From: Boswellia sacra
Taxonomy: Eukaryota > Streptophyta > Magnoliopsida > Sapindales > Burseraceae
NCBI GenBank assembly: GCA_013180625.2
Contig: SNVD02006880.1
Coordinates: forward strand, 62,001-126,000
Direction: 5' to 3'
Length of the DNA: 64,000 bases
Under the pieces are notes generated by a model. It saw nothing but the letters and a program-made list of their open reading frames with translations, made no database searches and had not been told where the DNA came from. Each line of letters begins with the position of its first letter. Position 1 is the first letter of the stretch. Positions 52,592-64,000 of this stretch are shown here, piece after piece. The translations under genes and the position numbers were made by a program.

Positions 52592-53835
52592 AAGAAGTAG
52601 TTTGTTTTCTTTCATTTATCACTTAACACTTAAAAGTGTTTAGATTTAAGTCTTAAAATTTTTGTTTATTTTTCTATTTAGCATTTATTTTAAGTGATAA
52701 ATCACTTAATTGAAAAAGTGAAAATTTATCACTTTTTCTAATCACTATTGTCTAAATGAGGTGTTAAAAATTTTATTCCATAAATATCCTTACATATTAA
52801 AATAATACAAATTTTATCAAATTTTTATTTATGAATATTATTTTAATTTATTAAAAGTTACAATTTTTGGTATATTTGTGATTGTTTTAGTATTTATTAT
52901 CAAATTGTTATATTGTTTATTACTATATTTATAATTACCATATTAAAATATGATAAATATTTTCTATAATTGGTAAACTTTCATTTATTTCTATTAATAT
53001 TTTAAAATAATTAGCTAATAATATGTTGAATAATAACTATTAAAAAATTTAATATCATTATAAATAGTGAGTTTTAAAATAGACAATATATTTGATAGAA
53101 TTTTATTACATATTACAGAGAGTTTTATTGATACTTCAAAAGTTATATATTAGATTGCTAAGGACTTTTTATTTTATTTAATAGTGTAAATTTAAAGTAA
53201 AAAATTAATATTTAATATTGTCAATTAAAAGATCATATTATTTTTTTTTAAATTTATGAAATGGAAAACACTTTAATTAATAGAATAATTCTTTTATGAT
53301 TCAAACTATGGTCCTCAAAATGTAATGGATAAAATACTACTCCTACAATTTTTTTTATATAAATTGATATGAGTTAAACTTGATCTAATTGGAGGAATGA
53401 TTTTAAAAATTGATAATATTAATGATATAATAGTTATACAATAATATCATATGAGTTTATATAATATAATATTAACTATTTACATGAAAAAGAATTTTTA
53501 TTTAATTTTAGTTCATAATTATTTTTTAAAGGTTGTAAGAAATATAATATTAATTATTTAAATGAAAAAGAAATTAGATTTAATCTTATTAACTGTTTAA
53601 TTTTTAAAGGATTGTATAAATATAAATATAAATATTTTACAATTTAACAAGGGTAAAAAAAAGTCACATTAAAGGTAAAATATTCTCTTACCACTTTTTT
53701 TAAGTGGTATCTAAAAAAGCAAACAAACATCCTATTAAGTAGTATAAATTAAATTCTAAAAAGTGTTAAATGATTGAAACAAACACGTAACACTTTTTAG
53801 ATTTAAACACTTTTTAGAACTTAATTTATACCACT
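52592..53835. mobile_element. AT-rich transposon-like insertion in unit III
   Basis: About 1.24 kb that replaces about 0.4 kb of the spacer present in units I and II. The left end agtagtttgttttctttc plus atcacttaacactt is echoed inverted near the right end (aaagtgttaaatgattgaaacaaac and taagtggt). No open frame of note. A related 50-bp scrap lies at 55747-55796. Class is uncertain and the ends are approximate. Confidence 0.5.
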
Positions 53836-54026
53836 CGTGGTTGATATTGTCAAATAATATTAAATTCTAAACTTTCATAGCACCTGCAAAGTGGGTACAC
53901 GTTTAAATTTAATAATATCACAATATCTTTTAATTTTTTCGTTTATTTTTGCCAACATTTCAATGCATTTATTTTGGATGGTTTTGATGGGTCGCGTCGC
54001 TAGTTAATTATTGCGAAAATAACTAT

Positions 54027-55571
54027 CTATTCGGTGAAGAACCCACCACCTTCTGCAAAAAATTCAACACTAGATTCGAGTTCATAGAGTTGCTTCATGT
54101 TGAGAGGCCATGTAAACTTGGATTCTCCACTCCAAAGCAGGTCTGCTAGTATAGAATTGGCACGTTCAGTCTGATGACCTCCATCAAAAAATACATACTC
54201 ATTAGGATCAGAGCACAATTCATATTCAACTGTAAGCCTTCCACAACCAGAGGCGCGATGCGAGCCAGTGCCACAACATGCAACATTCGACACATTGAAA
54301 CCTGAAAATTTAATGTATAACAATTGTTATTGTATAAACGGTAAAGATTAGGTGTAAGATTTTAGCAAAAATATGGCCTCCTTATTTAAGCAATTATCGC
54401 ACCATATGTTGCCGGTTGACTTATCATATCATTTAGTGCATTAAAGAAATCAAATATTAAGTAGTTGAATCCTGGTAACTGGCTTTGCAACTCCTTGGTT
54501 ACATTAGAGAGAACATTATTGTGGAGGGTTGCTATTGCTTGCAGCTCTTCTACACAAGCTCCACCACTAAGGTTGTAATTTTGTTTCAACTCTGGTTGGC
54601 AACCCAACGGTCCAACATTCTGAAATGCAAATTTTCTTCCTCCTAGTTCATATATTTCCTTAAAAAAGACAGGAAAGAAAAAAATCATATTGGAGAACCT
54701 CAACGAGTAATTAATTAACCGAGTAATTGATAGGATGATATGAGAGAAATCTACCTTTGTCACGTCTGTTAAATTGCCAATCACCATTTTGACATAGTCT
54801 TGTTGCTCTGATTCGGTAATATTGGAATTACTATTGAAAAATACCAAATAGTCAACGCCTCCAAAGCTAGACAAGTAAATTGCATCCGTTAGTATCTTTT
54901 GCGCCTCTGCATCACCAAGTTGCTGCTTCAACAAATTGGCCACCTCCTTCAAATAGCCAAATTGTATTCGGAGGTTAAGCTGTAAAAAAATCATAACATA
55001 GTCGACCTATTATTGTATAGAAATCATTACTCGAAGTAACCGGCTCCAGTAATAGAAATATATTCCAGTGTGAACTAAAAATATACAAATTGACATACCG
55101 TATCTGGATTAGTTTCAACAAGAACACCAGCTCCAGCACTTGCAAAACTGGCTCCATTGCTGAAATTATGACTTCCAGGCTGCAAGTATGGTGCCCAAAG
55201 TGGCAGGTTTGAATACATTGCTGCATTTATGATATCAAAAAGTTGTTTGATATTATATATATATATATATAAAGATGTTTAACAAGAATGAAAAATATTG
55301 TCATAATTCTACCTGCAAAGTCGGCGATGTTACGGCCATCGCAGAATCTTCCGGTCGGATATCTGAAAAAGGTCTCTCCGTATGGTGGAAAATTTGCCTT
55401 GCTATCGATGCTAATATTAAGATAGTTATTGTTTCCAGGATCGTACAATGAATCTCCAAAGACAAATATGGCAACGTGCCCTGACTCAGCATGCAGGGGG
55501 CTTGTTGGGACAAGAAGCAGGCTTGACAAGAAGAGCAAGTTAAAGAGATGAATGCTCAAAGCGGACAACAT
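54027..55571 (-). CDS. GDSL esterase/lipase B6 (GLIP-like), 5 exons, open frame
   Basis: Exons 55313-55571, 55099-55220, 54755-54979, 54403-54658, 54027-54301; 378 codons, same phases as B4. Signal peptide about 1-28, Ser41 in FVFGDSLYDPGNNN, Asp327 and His330 in FFDGGHQTER. Gln331 replaces the Pro that follows His in nearly all family members, as in B2. Val169 stands for the block III Asn. An in-frame ATG lies 16 codons upstream (55619); I chose 55571 because the other copies start there and the signal peptide begins there. Probably expressed as a secreted protein; activity is less sure than for B4 because of the Gln. Confidence 0.88.
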
Positions 55572-57250
55572 TTTTCCTTGTTTTGATTTGAAGGCGAATT
55601 GGGTTCTCTTCGGCGACAAGATCAGATTATATCAAGAATGGAAGAGGAGATCAATGTCCGAATTTGGCAAGTGGAACACCTAACAATTATTGGCTAGCTA
55701 ACTAGTTAAATAATATTAGATACGACTAGCAAATATACCATTTGATTATAAGTAGTAAAAATTAAGTTCTAAAAAGTGTTAAGTGATAAAAACAAACACT
55801 ACCTAAGACTAACTATAAAACAATAACAATATTATAATTTCAAACTTTTTATACAAGTAGTGTGCGTATAAAAAATAGTACTTTTTGTGTACCAGATATG
55901 CAGCGTCTATGATCCATATTATAAGCATATTTTAATTTTCAAACATACTATTAAACATACTATAATGCGCTTAAAGATAACGAAGTACGGCACGATTGAG
56001 CATAAGCTTAAAAGTACAGAGAAGAGTGACAACAACAAATTCCCATAAATTTATCACTGAATTTTTATGTCGCAATCTTCAAAATGTATCTTCGTCTAGT
56101 TCGTTATATAGCTTTTAATTGATGTTTATAGGGACCTTTTTTCGACTGCTATTAAGATGAAAAGCAATGGATGATGACGATGGGTTTTCATTTTTGGTAC
56201 GTGAAAAATCATTTAGCTGTTATCAGAAGTGACATCCGACTAGCAATCCCTGTTGACTAACCAGTAAATTAATAATTTAGATAGGATGTTGTCAGTTTTG
56301 TCAAATTAAATTATTTGTCGTTGACTGTCAGACGAAAACTAGAACTCTATTGCATTTGCAAAGAAAAGCAAGGCAGAGATGTGTACTCAAAGCAGACAAC
56401 ATTTTTCCTTTTTTGATTTGAAGGCGATTGGGTCCCTTCGGGGTCGAGAGATCACGTTAAGAATAATGGAAGAGACCACGTGATCAACTTCCCCATTTGG
56501 CATGGGGAACACCTAACAGTCATTGACTAGAATATTAGATAGGATGTTGGGCCCATTTGACGAACTATATAAAGAAAATAATATTAAAAATTTTAAATTT
56601 TTATATATAAGAAATCATTTTCCAAATAAACTAATTGTGTGTTTGCAAACCATTATATATACATTAATTAGACACATTATTAATTGAAAAGAGGTTTAAG
56701 ATCATATAAGATATATAGGAGAAAAATGTGCGCACACCAATTATGATGGGCACACATAATGACTCCATGTTGATTAAATAATTAAGGTTAATGAATAGTA
56801 TCACTTACCTTGGATTTACATATCAAAATCGTCAAAATGTGTCTTGGTCTAGTTCGTTATATAGCTTTCGATCATTGTCTATAGTGATATTATGTACAAT
56901 AACTATTAAGATTTAAAGGGATGGAAATGACGATGGGTTTCCACACTTTAATTTGGAAAATGAAAATCATTTCATGATTTCTTCAGCTTGATGAGATTAA
57001 ACGTCATATTTAGCTATAAGAGCAATATTATTATTATAAACTTTCTCATACAAACTGATGTATCATAATTTGATTGGAAGAGTAAAATTCAAATTTTAAT
57101 CATGTTAATTATCATAACTGATATGACAATCAGTCAATAACACCGCATATGTTTGTATGGTTGAAATTGTATTGATAGTGTGTAAGAGCAGCGCCACTTT
57201 TAGCTGTAACTCAAAATACATACGTCCAGCTAACAATGCCTGATGACTAA
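55572..57250. other. 5' flank of GDSL B6, relics only
   Basis: Matches 28972-30650 and 43012-44660, with a 50-bp insertion at about 55747-55796, an exon-1 relic ending at 56402 and a MITE-like segment at about 57012-57200. Confidence 0.6.
56355..56402 (-). pseudogene. relic of a GDSL B first exon (unit III)
   Basis: Third copy of the exon-1 relic; starts MLSALSTHL, then changes frame. Confidence 0.62.
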
Positions 57251-57258
57251 CTGATCAA

Positions 57259-58184
57259 TAGGGGTGTTCGTCGGTTTGGATCCGATGGATTTAGCTAATA
57301 ACCAATCCAATCCAATAATGATCGGTTTACAGATTTTTCAATCCAATCCGATCCAATTAAAGATTGAAATCCAATCCAATCCAATTTTAAAAAAAATCAT
57401 CCTATCCAATTCAATCCGATCTAATCCGAACTTTAAAAAATTTAAAAGAGAAAAAGTCTCATATGATTCAATAATAAACACAAGTTATTATATAAAAATA
57501 ATGATGACATAAAGTTACCAAGCAAATTAAAATATTGGTAAACCGTAATATAATAAATAAAAATTCATTTATAAATTGATTAATGTTCCTAACTAAAAAT
57601 AGCAATAAAAATTTAAATCATTCCAATACAAATATTGTAATTTAAATAAATTTATAGGACTCCATGCAATAAGCTACCTTGCATAAAATGGAACTTGAAA
57701 AAATTTATTATTATATAATTGTATTAACTCAATGTCATCCATGCATATTAAAGAATGTCTCGCAAACATGAATAAATAATTAATAAGTAACTAATAGTTT
57801 TTATATTGAGATAAATATAATTGACATAAAAAAACAATTTATGAAATAGTTGACATGAAAAAACAATTCATGAAATAAAAAAATAATGATAAACAAGTTA
57901 TATTTATACTTTACAATGACAAATGCACAAATGCATTACATCAATGATTATCAAATGTTAATTTTAATTTTTAGATATTACTTACTTAATTTTATTACCT
58001 ATTATTTGGTTTGGATCGGTTTATAATAGATTTTTATAATAGGATCCGTTATCCGATCCAATTAATTCGATTTTTAAAAATTTCAATATCCAATCCGTCA
58101 ATTGATCAAATCCAATCAAAATTGGATCGGTTTGGATTGGATAAATCAGTTTGGGCGGATTGGATTGGATTTTGAACACCCCTA
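57259..58184. mobile_element. hAT-like non-autonomous element, 926 bp
   Basis: Ends are TAGGGGTGTTC and GAACACCCCTA, a perfect 11-bp inverted repeat, flanked by the 8-bp duplication ctgatcaa (57251-57258 and 58185-58192). Units I and II have the empty site (ctgatcaatgaccc). An 8-bp duplication with a TAGGGGTG end is the usual hAT signature. Arrays of ccaat/attgg words sit inside both ends. No transposase is present. Confidence 0.88.
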
Positions 58185-58192
58185 CTGATCAA

Positions 58193-60195
58193 TGATCCAA
58201 TTAGCTGGGTAGGATGTTGGTCAAGTTTGTCATGGCATAAACAGTGGTGTAGCCAAAACATTTTCAAAAAGTTTTGTGAACCTGAAAAGCATTAGGAGAT
58301 TTTATTTATCAAAAGAGAAAAAAAAATAAACATGATTAGGGAACATATTAAACTTGACTATTTAAAATATCTAAAAAAGAACGAAAATCATAATCTTCAT
58401 ATTTGTTTAGTTGTTTCAATATAAATAAAAAGTTTAGATAACAATTAAATATAAAATCAAAATATAAAATACACGATAAAAAGTAATTTTGAAAAGAGAA
58501 AAAAAATTAAAATTAGGTAGAGAGAAATTGCTATATGATACATGAAAATAAAAGAAAGTCTACATTTTGGGAGACACATGAAGTGTGGGGAGTTATAGGT
58601 ATGTATAGGCTGGATTGGAGGAAATTATTGTTCTAATGAAACTTTTTATAGCTGAGATTGGATGAAAAGAGAAAATTATTTAATAAAAATTAATTACAAG
58701 GGAAGATTCAATTATTTTGGGTAAGTTTTTGTAAGATGAGTGAAAATTAGAAAATCAGAAAATCTAATTAATATAACATAAAAATTTTGATATGATTTAT
58801 CCTGAAAAAGAGTGTAGAATTATGGAATTAAAATTTATATTTAACTTTATTTATCAGAATTTTTTTCCACTTAAATCACATCCTATGCTAAGGATTTTTT
58901 ATTTTTTATTTTTTATTTTTTTAAATCTCGGGGGTCTACTGCCCGGCCAAGCCCCTAATAAAATTTTCTCATCTTAAGTTCTTAGGTATCCCCTAATAAT
59001 TCGCATATCCATCGTCATTTTATTTATTTATATCATTGTGCATATCCTTTTGCACATATGCAAATATGGCAGTATCGAAAAACTAAAAATATTCTTTAAA
59101 TTGTTGAGATGCAATTTAGGGAAAATAAAAATTGGCTTTCAGCTGATTGATGATCTCTTTTTATTAGGATTGATAATTATATATGCCAATCGTAAAAAAT
59201 ATTAGTAAAAATTCCAAAGTAGTAAATATGGGCATTACTATTCTTACAAATTATCTATACAAACTTATTTATACAAATTGGTGTGTCATGATTTGATTGA
59301 ATGGTTGATTTTTAAATTTTAATTAGATTAATTAATGTCGATGATATTGCAATCATTTAATGATGACATAACTAGGTTTGTATAAGTGAGTTTATATAGA
59401 TAGTTTATAAAAGTAGCACCACTCAATAATATACATGCAGAGTGCATAACAATTACTCAAGGGAATTTTTAACTAAAACAAGATATATCAAAAAGTACTC
59501 AATTATTGTCTCCCATAACATAACAACACTAAGGGCTTGTTTGTTTCGCCTTCTCCAAGTTGAGTTTATTAGAGTAAAGCTTGTAAAAATAGATTTTTAA
59601 TAAAAAAATTAATGGTTATTTAGTTGAATAAATATAAAAGTACTTATTGATATTAAATTATGAAAACTATTTTTTTTCGAAAGGAATGATAAGATAAATA
59701 TTTTAAAACATGGTAAAGGCATATTTGATATTTTACAACTTAAAAAAAATTAAAAAAAGTTTTTCCCAAAAATTTTAATTTTAAAAGAGATTTTGACATT
59801 AGAAATGCTCGTTTGACCAGTAGAGAAGTCAAAACAAATGATCTCTAAATCTTGATGTTCATTGGTTTCTTGCTAGCTTTAGGTGAGGATTATCGTAAGA
59901 GAAATTAATTTTCAAAATCTAGAAATCTAGGTACATTTGATTATGATTATCCTTCGTTTTCGTCATTGTTACTCCATCAAGCCAAAGATAGCTGTCATAA
60001 GCATCCATGAACGCCGTAGAAAGTACACAACATATATAGCATTCTACTAACAAAAATAAAAAAACAGAAAATCATGTGGTTGATTGTGGTCAAATACTAT
60101 TAAATTCTAAACTTTAATGGTATCAACCAGGTAGGCACGCGTTTAATTAATAATTAAGATCGTAATATCTTATAATATTTTCTTTCGAAAACTAT
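58193..60195. other. B-unit III spacer with MITEs, no gene seen
   Basis: Aligns to 44680-45720 followed by 49716-50690 of unit II, i.e. it shows the empty sites of both CACTA elements. MITE copies lie at about 59240-59425 and 59532-59846. Confidence 0.65.
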
Positions 60196-61580
60196 CTATT
60201 CATCCGTGGAGAACCCGCCATCTTTCGACAGTTGCTTCATGTTGAGAGGCCATGTAAACTTGGATTCTCCACTCCATAGCAGGTCTGCTAGTATAGAATT
60301 AGCATGTTTCAGTCGGATGGCTTCCATCAAAACATACATAACATATTCATTAGCTAGGATCAGATCACAATTCATATTCTTACGTAAGTCTTCCGCAACC
60401 AAAACCGCGGTGCGTGCCAGTGCCACAACATGCAATATCTGACACATTGAAACCTGAAAAACTAATTTATAACAACTGTTATTATATATACGATATTCCA
60501 GATTAGATGTAAGTATTTAAAGGAAATATGGCCCTCTTACGTAAGCAAGCGTACCATATGTTGCAGGTTGGCTTATCATATCATTTATTGCATTATAGAA
60601 ATCAAATATTAAGTAGTTGAATCCTGATAACTGGCTTTGCAACTCCTTGGTGATATTAGACAGAACATTACTGTGAAGACTTGCTTTTGCTTGCTGCTGT
60701 TCTACACAAGCTCTACCACTAAGGTTGTAACTTTGTTTCAACACTGGTCCCCAACCCATCGGTCCTTAACATTCCGAAATGCAAGTTTTCTTCCTCCTAG
60801 TTCATATATTTTCTTAATTAAAAAAAGAAAAAAGAAAAAAGTAAAAGAGAACCTCGAAGAACTAATTAGTTTAATGAGTAATTGATAATATGATAATAGA
60901 GAAATTTAACTCAATCACGTCTGTAAAATTACCAATCACCATATTCACATATTCTTGTTACTCTGATTCGGTAATATTAGAATTACTATCGATGAATTTT
61001 ACGTAGTCAACGCCTCCAAAGCTAGACAAGTAGATTGCATCCGTTAGAATCTTTTGCGCCTCTACATCACCAAGTTGCTGCATCAACAAATATGCCACCT
61101 CCTTGAAATAGCCAAGCTGTATCGGAGGTTAAGCTGCAAAAAATCGAAGCATAGTGGAGCTACTGTTTTGTGGAAATCATTACTCGACGGCATCTGCTAC
61201 AGTCATAGAAATATATAATCCAGTGTGAACTAAAAATACCCAAATTGACATACCGTGTATGGATTAGTTTCAACAAGAACACCAGCTCCAGCATTTGCAA
61301 AACTGGCTCCACGGCTGAAATTATGACTTCCAGCTAAGTATGGTGCCCACACAGTGGTAGGTTTGAATATATCGCTGCATTTAATATACCAAAAAGTTGT
61401 TTGATAGTTCATATTTATATATCATCCTTTACTCACCTAACTTTATATCATTAAGAAACGATTGAAATGTGCATATATACTCTTTCCTCAATAATAAATT
61501 TTCGTAACTAAAATTACATGTTTGTAAAAACATGAGATAGAAATGAGATGAGGATGAGATTCTTGTTCTATATAGTAAAG
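60196..61580 (-). pseudogene. GDSL B7, pseudogene cut by a copia element in intron 1
   Basis: Exon 5 (about 60200-60447) has lost about 30 bp and carries frame changes around YVFFDG. Exon 4 (about 60555-60810) has a 2-bp insertion in the NVGP region (ggtccttaacatt). Exon 3 (about 60915-61131) has TAA in place of a Gln codon in ESEQQEY. Exon 2 (about 61254-61375) is mostly intact, with RGASFANAGAGVL. Exon 1 would lie beyond the copia element, outside the window. Confidence 0.83.
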
Positions 61581-62057
61581 TGTGAAGTGTAAGGTGTGAA
61601 GGCATTTTGCCTTTCACACAATCCCACATTGGTGGGAAACAAAATTGAGGTGGGGAGGCTTGGCTATATAATAAAGCCTCCTCCCCCTCTTACATGTCTC
61701 CTCCCCCTCTTACAAGTGTATCAAGCTTATGTATTAAGCTTTTCTCTTCTTCCTCCCTTGTAATCCCCTCTATTATAATTGTGAGAGAGATTGTAATATT
61801 TTTCTTCATAGTGAAATATTTTCGGTCTTGTCCCGTGGAGGCTTCCCTCAAATTGAGTGTTTTACTACGTTAAATATTTGTGTCTTTATTTTCTTTATTG
61901 CCTTTAATTTATTTATTTATTTTGGAAGGCTGAGCTGGCCAAGTTGTCTATTTTATTTATTGTGGAGGGTAGTGCCACCCAAATTGTTATTTCTAACATA
62001 ACAATTTGTTTTTTGTCTTTTATTTGAGTTGCGGTAGGAGTGTTCAATCTCCTAACA
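61581..62057 (+). repeat. 5' LTR of copia element 3
   Basis: 477 bp from tgtgaagtgtaagg to ctcctaaca. Contains the inverted pair gaaggcattttgcctttc, a tandem repeat of ctcctccccctcttaca (about 61678-61713) and a possible TATA (ggctatataataaag, about 61661). Confidence 0.85.
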
Positions 62058-62075
62058 GTAGTATCAGAGCAAGGT
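62058..62075 (+). other. primer binding site, initiator-Met tRNA type
   Basis: gtagtatcagagcaaggt follows the LTR, matching the plant copia consensus (TATCAGAGC core). Confidence 0.8.
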
Positions 62076-62379
62076 TGCGAAGGCAGAGTCAAGGATAAGG
62101 ATAGTGAGTGGTTACTTGTATGGTTATATACATGTCTAGGAAAGCTTTGTCAAAAAGATGATAAGAGTCTAAGGAGACTGGGTTTTAAGTGGGACTGCTT
62201 GTGACCCCTCCAGTGTTTCCTGGAAGCTTTCCTGGTGTATATCAAATCGTACCGGCACTTATTACTATTCTTGGTTACTGTTTAGCAGTGGTGTACATAT
62301 ACGGATACTATTTCTGTTCACGTATATGATACTATTTAAGGGTACTGTTCACACATACGGTACTGTTCGTTACAAGACA
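62076..62379 (+). other. copia element 3 leader
   Basis: A segment at about 62122-62240 is closely related to the leader of the rearranged element at 22750-22876, although the LTRs of the two differ. Downstream it has repeated ctgttca/tactgttc words. Confidence 0.7.
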
Positions 62380-64000
62380 AATAGCAGCCAAATTCAAGAT
62401 AAAGAAGTTTGATGGAAACAACTTTGGGCTATCGAAATTGAAATAAAGGCTATCTTGAGAAAAGAAAATTGCCTTGAAGCAACTGATGGAAGACCGGAAA
62501 ATATGCAAGATGAAAAGAAATGGGAGAAGATAGATGGTGATGCGATGGCAAGTCTACATCAAGCAGTTGCAGATGAAGTGCTATCAAGTATTCAAGAATT
62601 AAACTCTGAAAAGGAGATTTGGAATACTTTGACAAGCTTGTATGAAGCCAAATCTCTACACAACAAAAATTTCTTGAAAAGGAAGCTGTACACTTTTCGT
62701 ATGTCAGAAACCACTCCGGTGACTGAACATATCAACACTTTGAAGACGTTATTCTCTCAGCTCTCAACCATGTAGCATAACATAGAAGAGAAGGAACGTG
62801 CTGAGCTTCTACCTCAGAGTCTACCTGATTCATATGACAATCTCATTCTTAACTTGGCAAATGGTTCAATGAAGTCATCTCTAGTCTTTAATGATGTTGT
62901 GGCTACTGTCTTAGAAGAAGAAAGTAGACGTAAAAACAAGAAAAATAGAATAATGACTTCTCAACATGCAGAGGCTTTATCCGCCAATAGAGGGAGATCA
63001 AGGAAACGTAGTTTTAGTGGGAGTCATAATCAGAACAGGAAAAAGTCTAAAGGAAGGAAGTTTATTAAATGCTACCATTGTGGAAAGTAAAGGCACGTGA
63101 AAAATGAGTGTTGGCATTTTAAGAAGAATGGAGAGGGAAACAGCAAAGGAAAAGAATCTGAGTCGTCAGGATCTTAGGGTTGTGTAGCAAGTACTTCAGG
63201 GAATGACAAAATCTTGTGTAGCGAGGCAACAACAGTTGTGTAAGGCAGAAAAAGGTTTACTGATATTTGGCTAATTGATTCAGCAGCAACATGGCATATG
63301 ACTTCTAAAAGAGATTGGTTTTATCAATATAAGCCTACCTCAGAAGGGTCTGTGCACATAGGTGATGATCATACCTTAAAAATCGCTGGTATAAAAATCG
63401 CTGGTATTAGAACCATCAAAGTAAAAATGTTTGATGGTACGATTCACACTATCCAAGATGTACGACATGTGATTGGCTTGAAGAAAAATTTGCTATCGAT
63501 GGGACAGTTAGATGACCTCGGATGTGAGTTCCATACAAAAAATAGGATCATGAAGGTTGTCAGAGGCGCACTTGTGGTGATGAAGGTAGAAAAAATTGCT
63601 GTTAACCTATACATGCTCCATGGAGAAACTGTTCAGGAGGCAGAAACAGCGGTTGCTAGTTCTGGAGAAGAATTGTCTATGATATGACATCGAAGACTTG
63701 GCCATATGTCTGAACAGGGTTTAAAGATTCTCTCTGATAAAAAACTGCTTCTTGGAATCAAAACTGTAAGTTTACCATTTTGTGAGCATTGTGTTATTAG
63801 CAAGTAGAGCAGACTGAGTTTTAGCAAATCTATTGCTAGGAGTAAAAACATTCTAGAATTGATTCATTTTGATGTTTGGGAATCACCGATTACGTCCCTA
63901 GGAGGAGCAAACTACTTTGTATTGTTTATGGATGATTATTCTAGAAGATGTTAAGTATATGTTATCAAGAAAAAGTCAGATGTATTTCCTATATTTAAAG
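62380..64000 (+). pseudogene. copia gag-pol relic (gag, zinc knuckle, PR, INT start)
   Basis: One frame carries nearly everything. Gag/UBN2 62455-62775 (EIWNTLTSLYEAKSLHNKNF). Zinc knuckle at about 63070 (CYHCGK, stop, RHVKNEC). Protease motif at about 63280 (WLIDSAATWHMTS) with the catalytic Asp kept. GAG-pre-integrase at about 63690 (HRRLGHMSEQGL, its usual preceding Trp now a stop). Start of integrase at about 63860 (LIHFDVWESP, FMDDYSRR). Stops at about 62773, 63088, 63175, 63241, 63685, 63806 and 63952, and a 1-bp deletion near 62443, make it inactive. A 15-bp tandem duplication gives KIAGIKIAGI at about 63380. Confidence 0.88.

Larger units (their letters stand above)
51955..61580. repeat. 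B unit III (contains the hAT-like element)
   Basis: Starts near acaatattttatttcgtccg and follows the unit order: exon-5 relic (52067-52194), an AT-rich insertion, B6, exon-1 relic, hAT-like insertion, MITEs and B7. It is interrupted at 61581 by a copia element. Confidence 0.75.
61581..64000 (+). mobile_element. Ty1-copia element 3, 5' part, runs off the window
   Basis: The 5' LTR begins at 61581, exactly where B5 shows the uninterrupted sequence (gtaataaagttgtt near 51595). LTR, primer binding site, leader, gag, protease, GAG-pre-integrase and the start of integrase follow in copia order. The 3' half is not in the window, so the target duplication (probably taaag at the left) cannot be checked. 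Confidence 0.9.

Noticed and set aside
61581..64000. Autonomous copia element at the window end
   Set aside because: Gag and pol have seven or more stops and a 1-bp deletion, so it is a relic even though the frame is otherwise continuous.

Overview
The window is nuclear DNA from a flowering plant, most likely a eudicot. It is AT-rich, its genes are split by GT-AG introns, and it holds Ty1-copia, LINE, CACTA, hAT-like and MITE-type elements. The species cannot be told from the sequence. The only resident gene family is a tandem cluster of secreted GDSL esterase/lipase genes (GLIP-like, five exons), all on the minus strand.

Layout. 1-1748: tail of a LINE-derived element with a broken DUF4283/zinc-knuckle ORF1. 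2370-8967: a dead B-type GDSL gene whose first exon is split by a 5.5 kb copia element (3413-8885, TSD acttg). 10.7-21.8 kb: three tandem units of about 4.1 kb, each with one A-type GDSL gene; the first two are intact (11686-13437 and 15843-17582) and the third is dead. 22021-23790: a short copia derivative with an inverted LTR piece inside. 23.8-26.3 kb: a MITE-like element and unassigned DNA. 26.3 kb to the end: three large B units (starting near 26.27, 40.16 and 51.96 kb). Each has a relic of a last exon, one full-length GDSL gene, a relic of a first exon, and one 5'- or 3'-truncated GDSL gene. Of the full-length B genes, those at 41459-43011 and 54027-55571 have open reading frames; the one at 27433-28971 carries two nonsense codons. 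The last truncated copy (60.2-61.6 kb) is cut by a copia element that runs off the window.

Because the units are paralogous, later insertions can be read as clean insert/empty-site pairs. Two are non-autonomous CACTA elements with 3-bp target duplications. The first (31418-38260) carries pieces of at least three plant genes on one strand: an RBP45/47-type RNA-binding protein, the C-terminal thymidylate synthase domain of DHFR-TS with introns and no stop codon, and an unrecognised open segment directly after it. The second (45722-49712) carries an AHL (AT-hook/PPC) exon. A 926-bp hAT-like element (57259-58184) has an 8-bp duplication.

All GDSL copies that keep the relevant exon have Val where the family normally has the Asn of block III (GxND), while the Ser, Asp and His of the catalytic triad remain. 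I found no tRNA, rRNA, CRISPR or bacterial-type features. Exon limits are inferred from GT/AG sites, reading frame and agreement among paralogues, not from transcripts.
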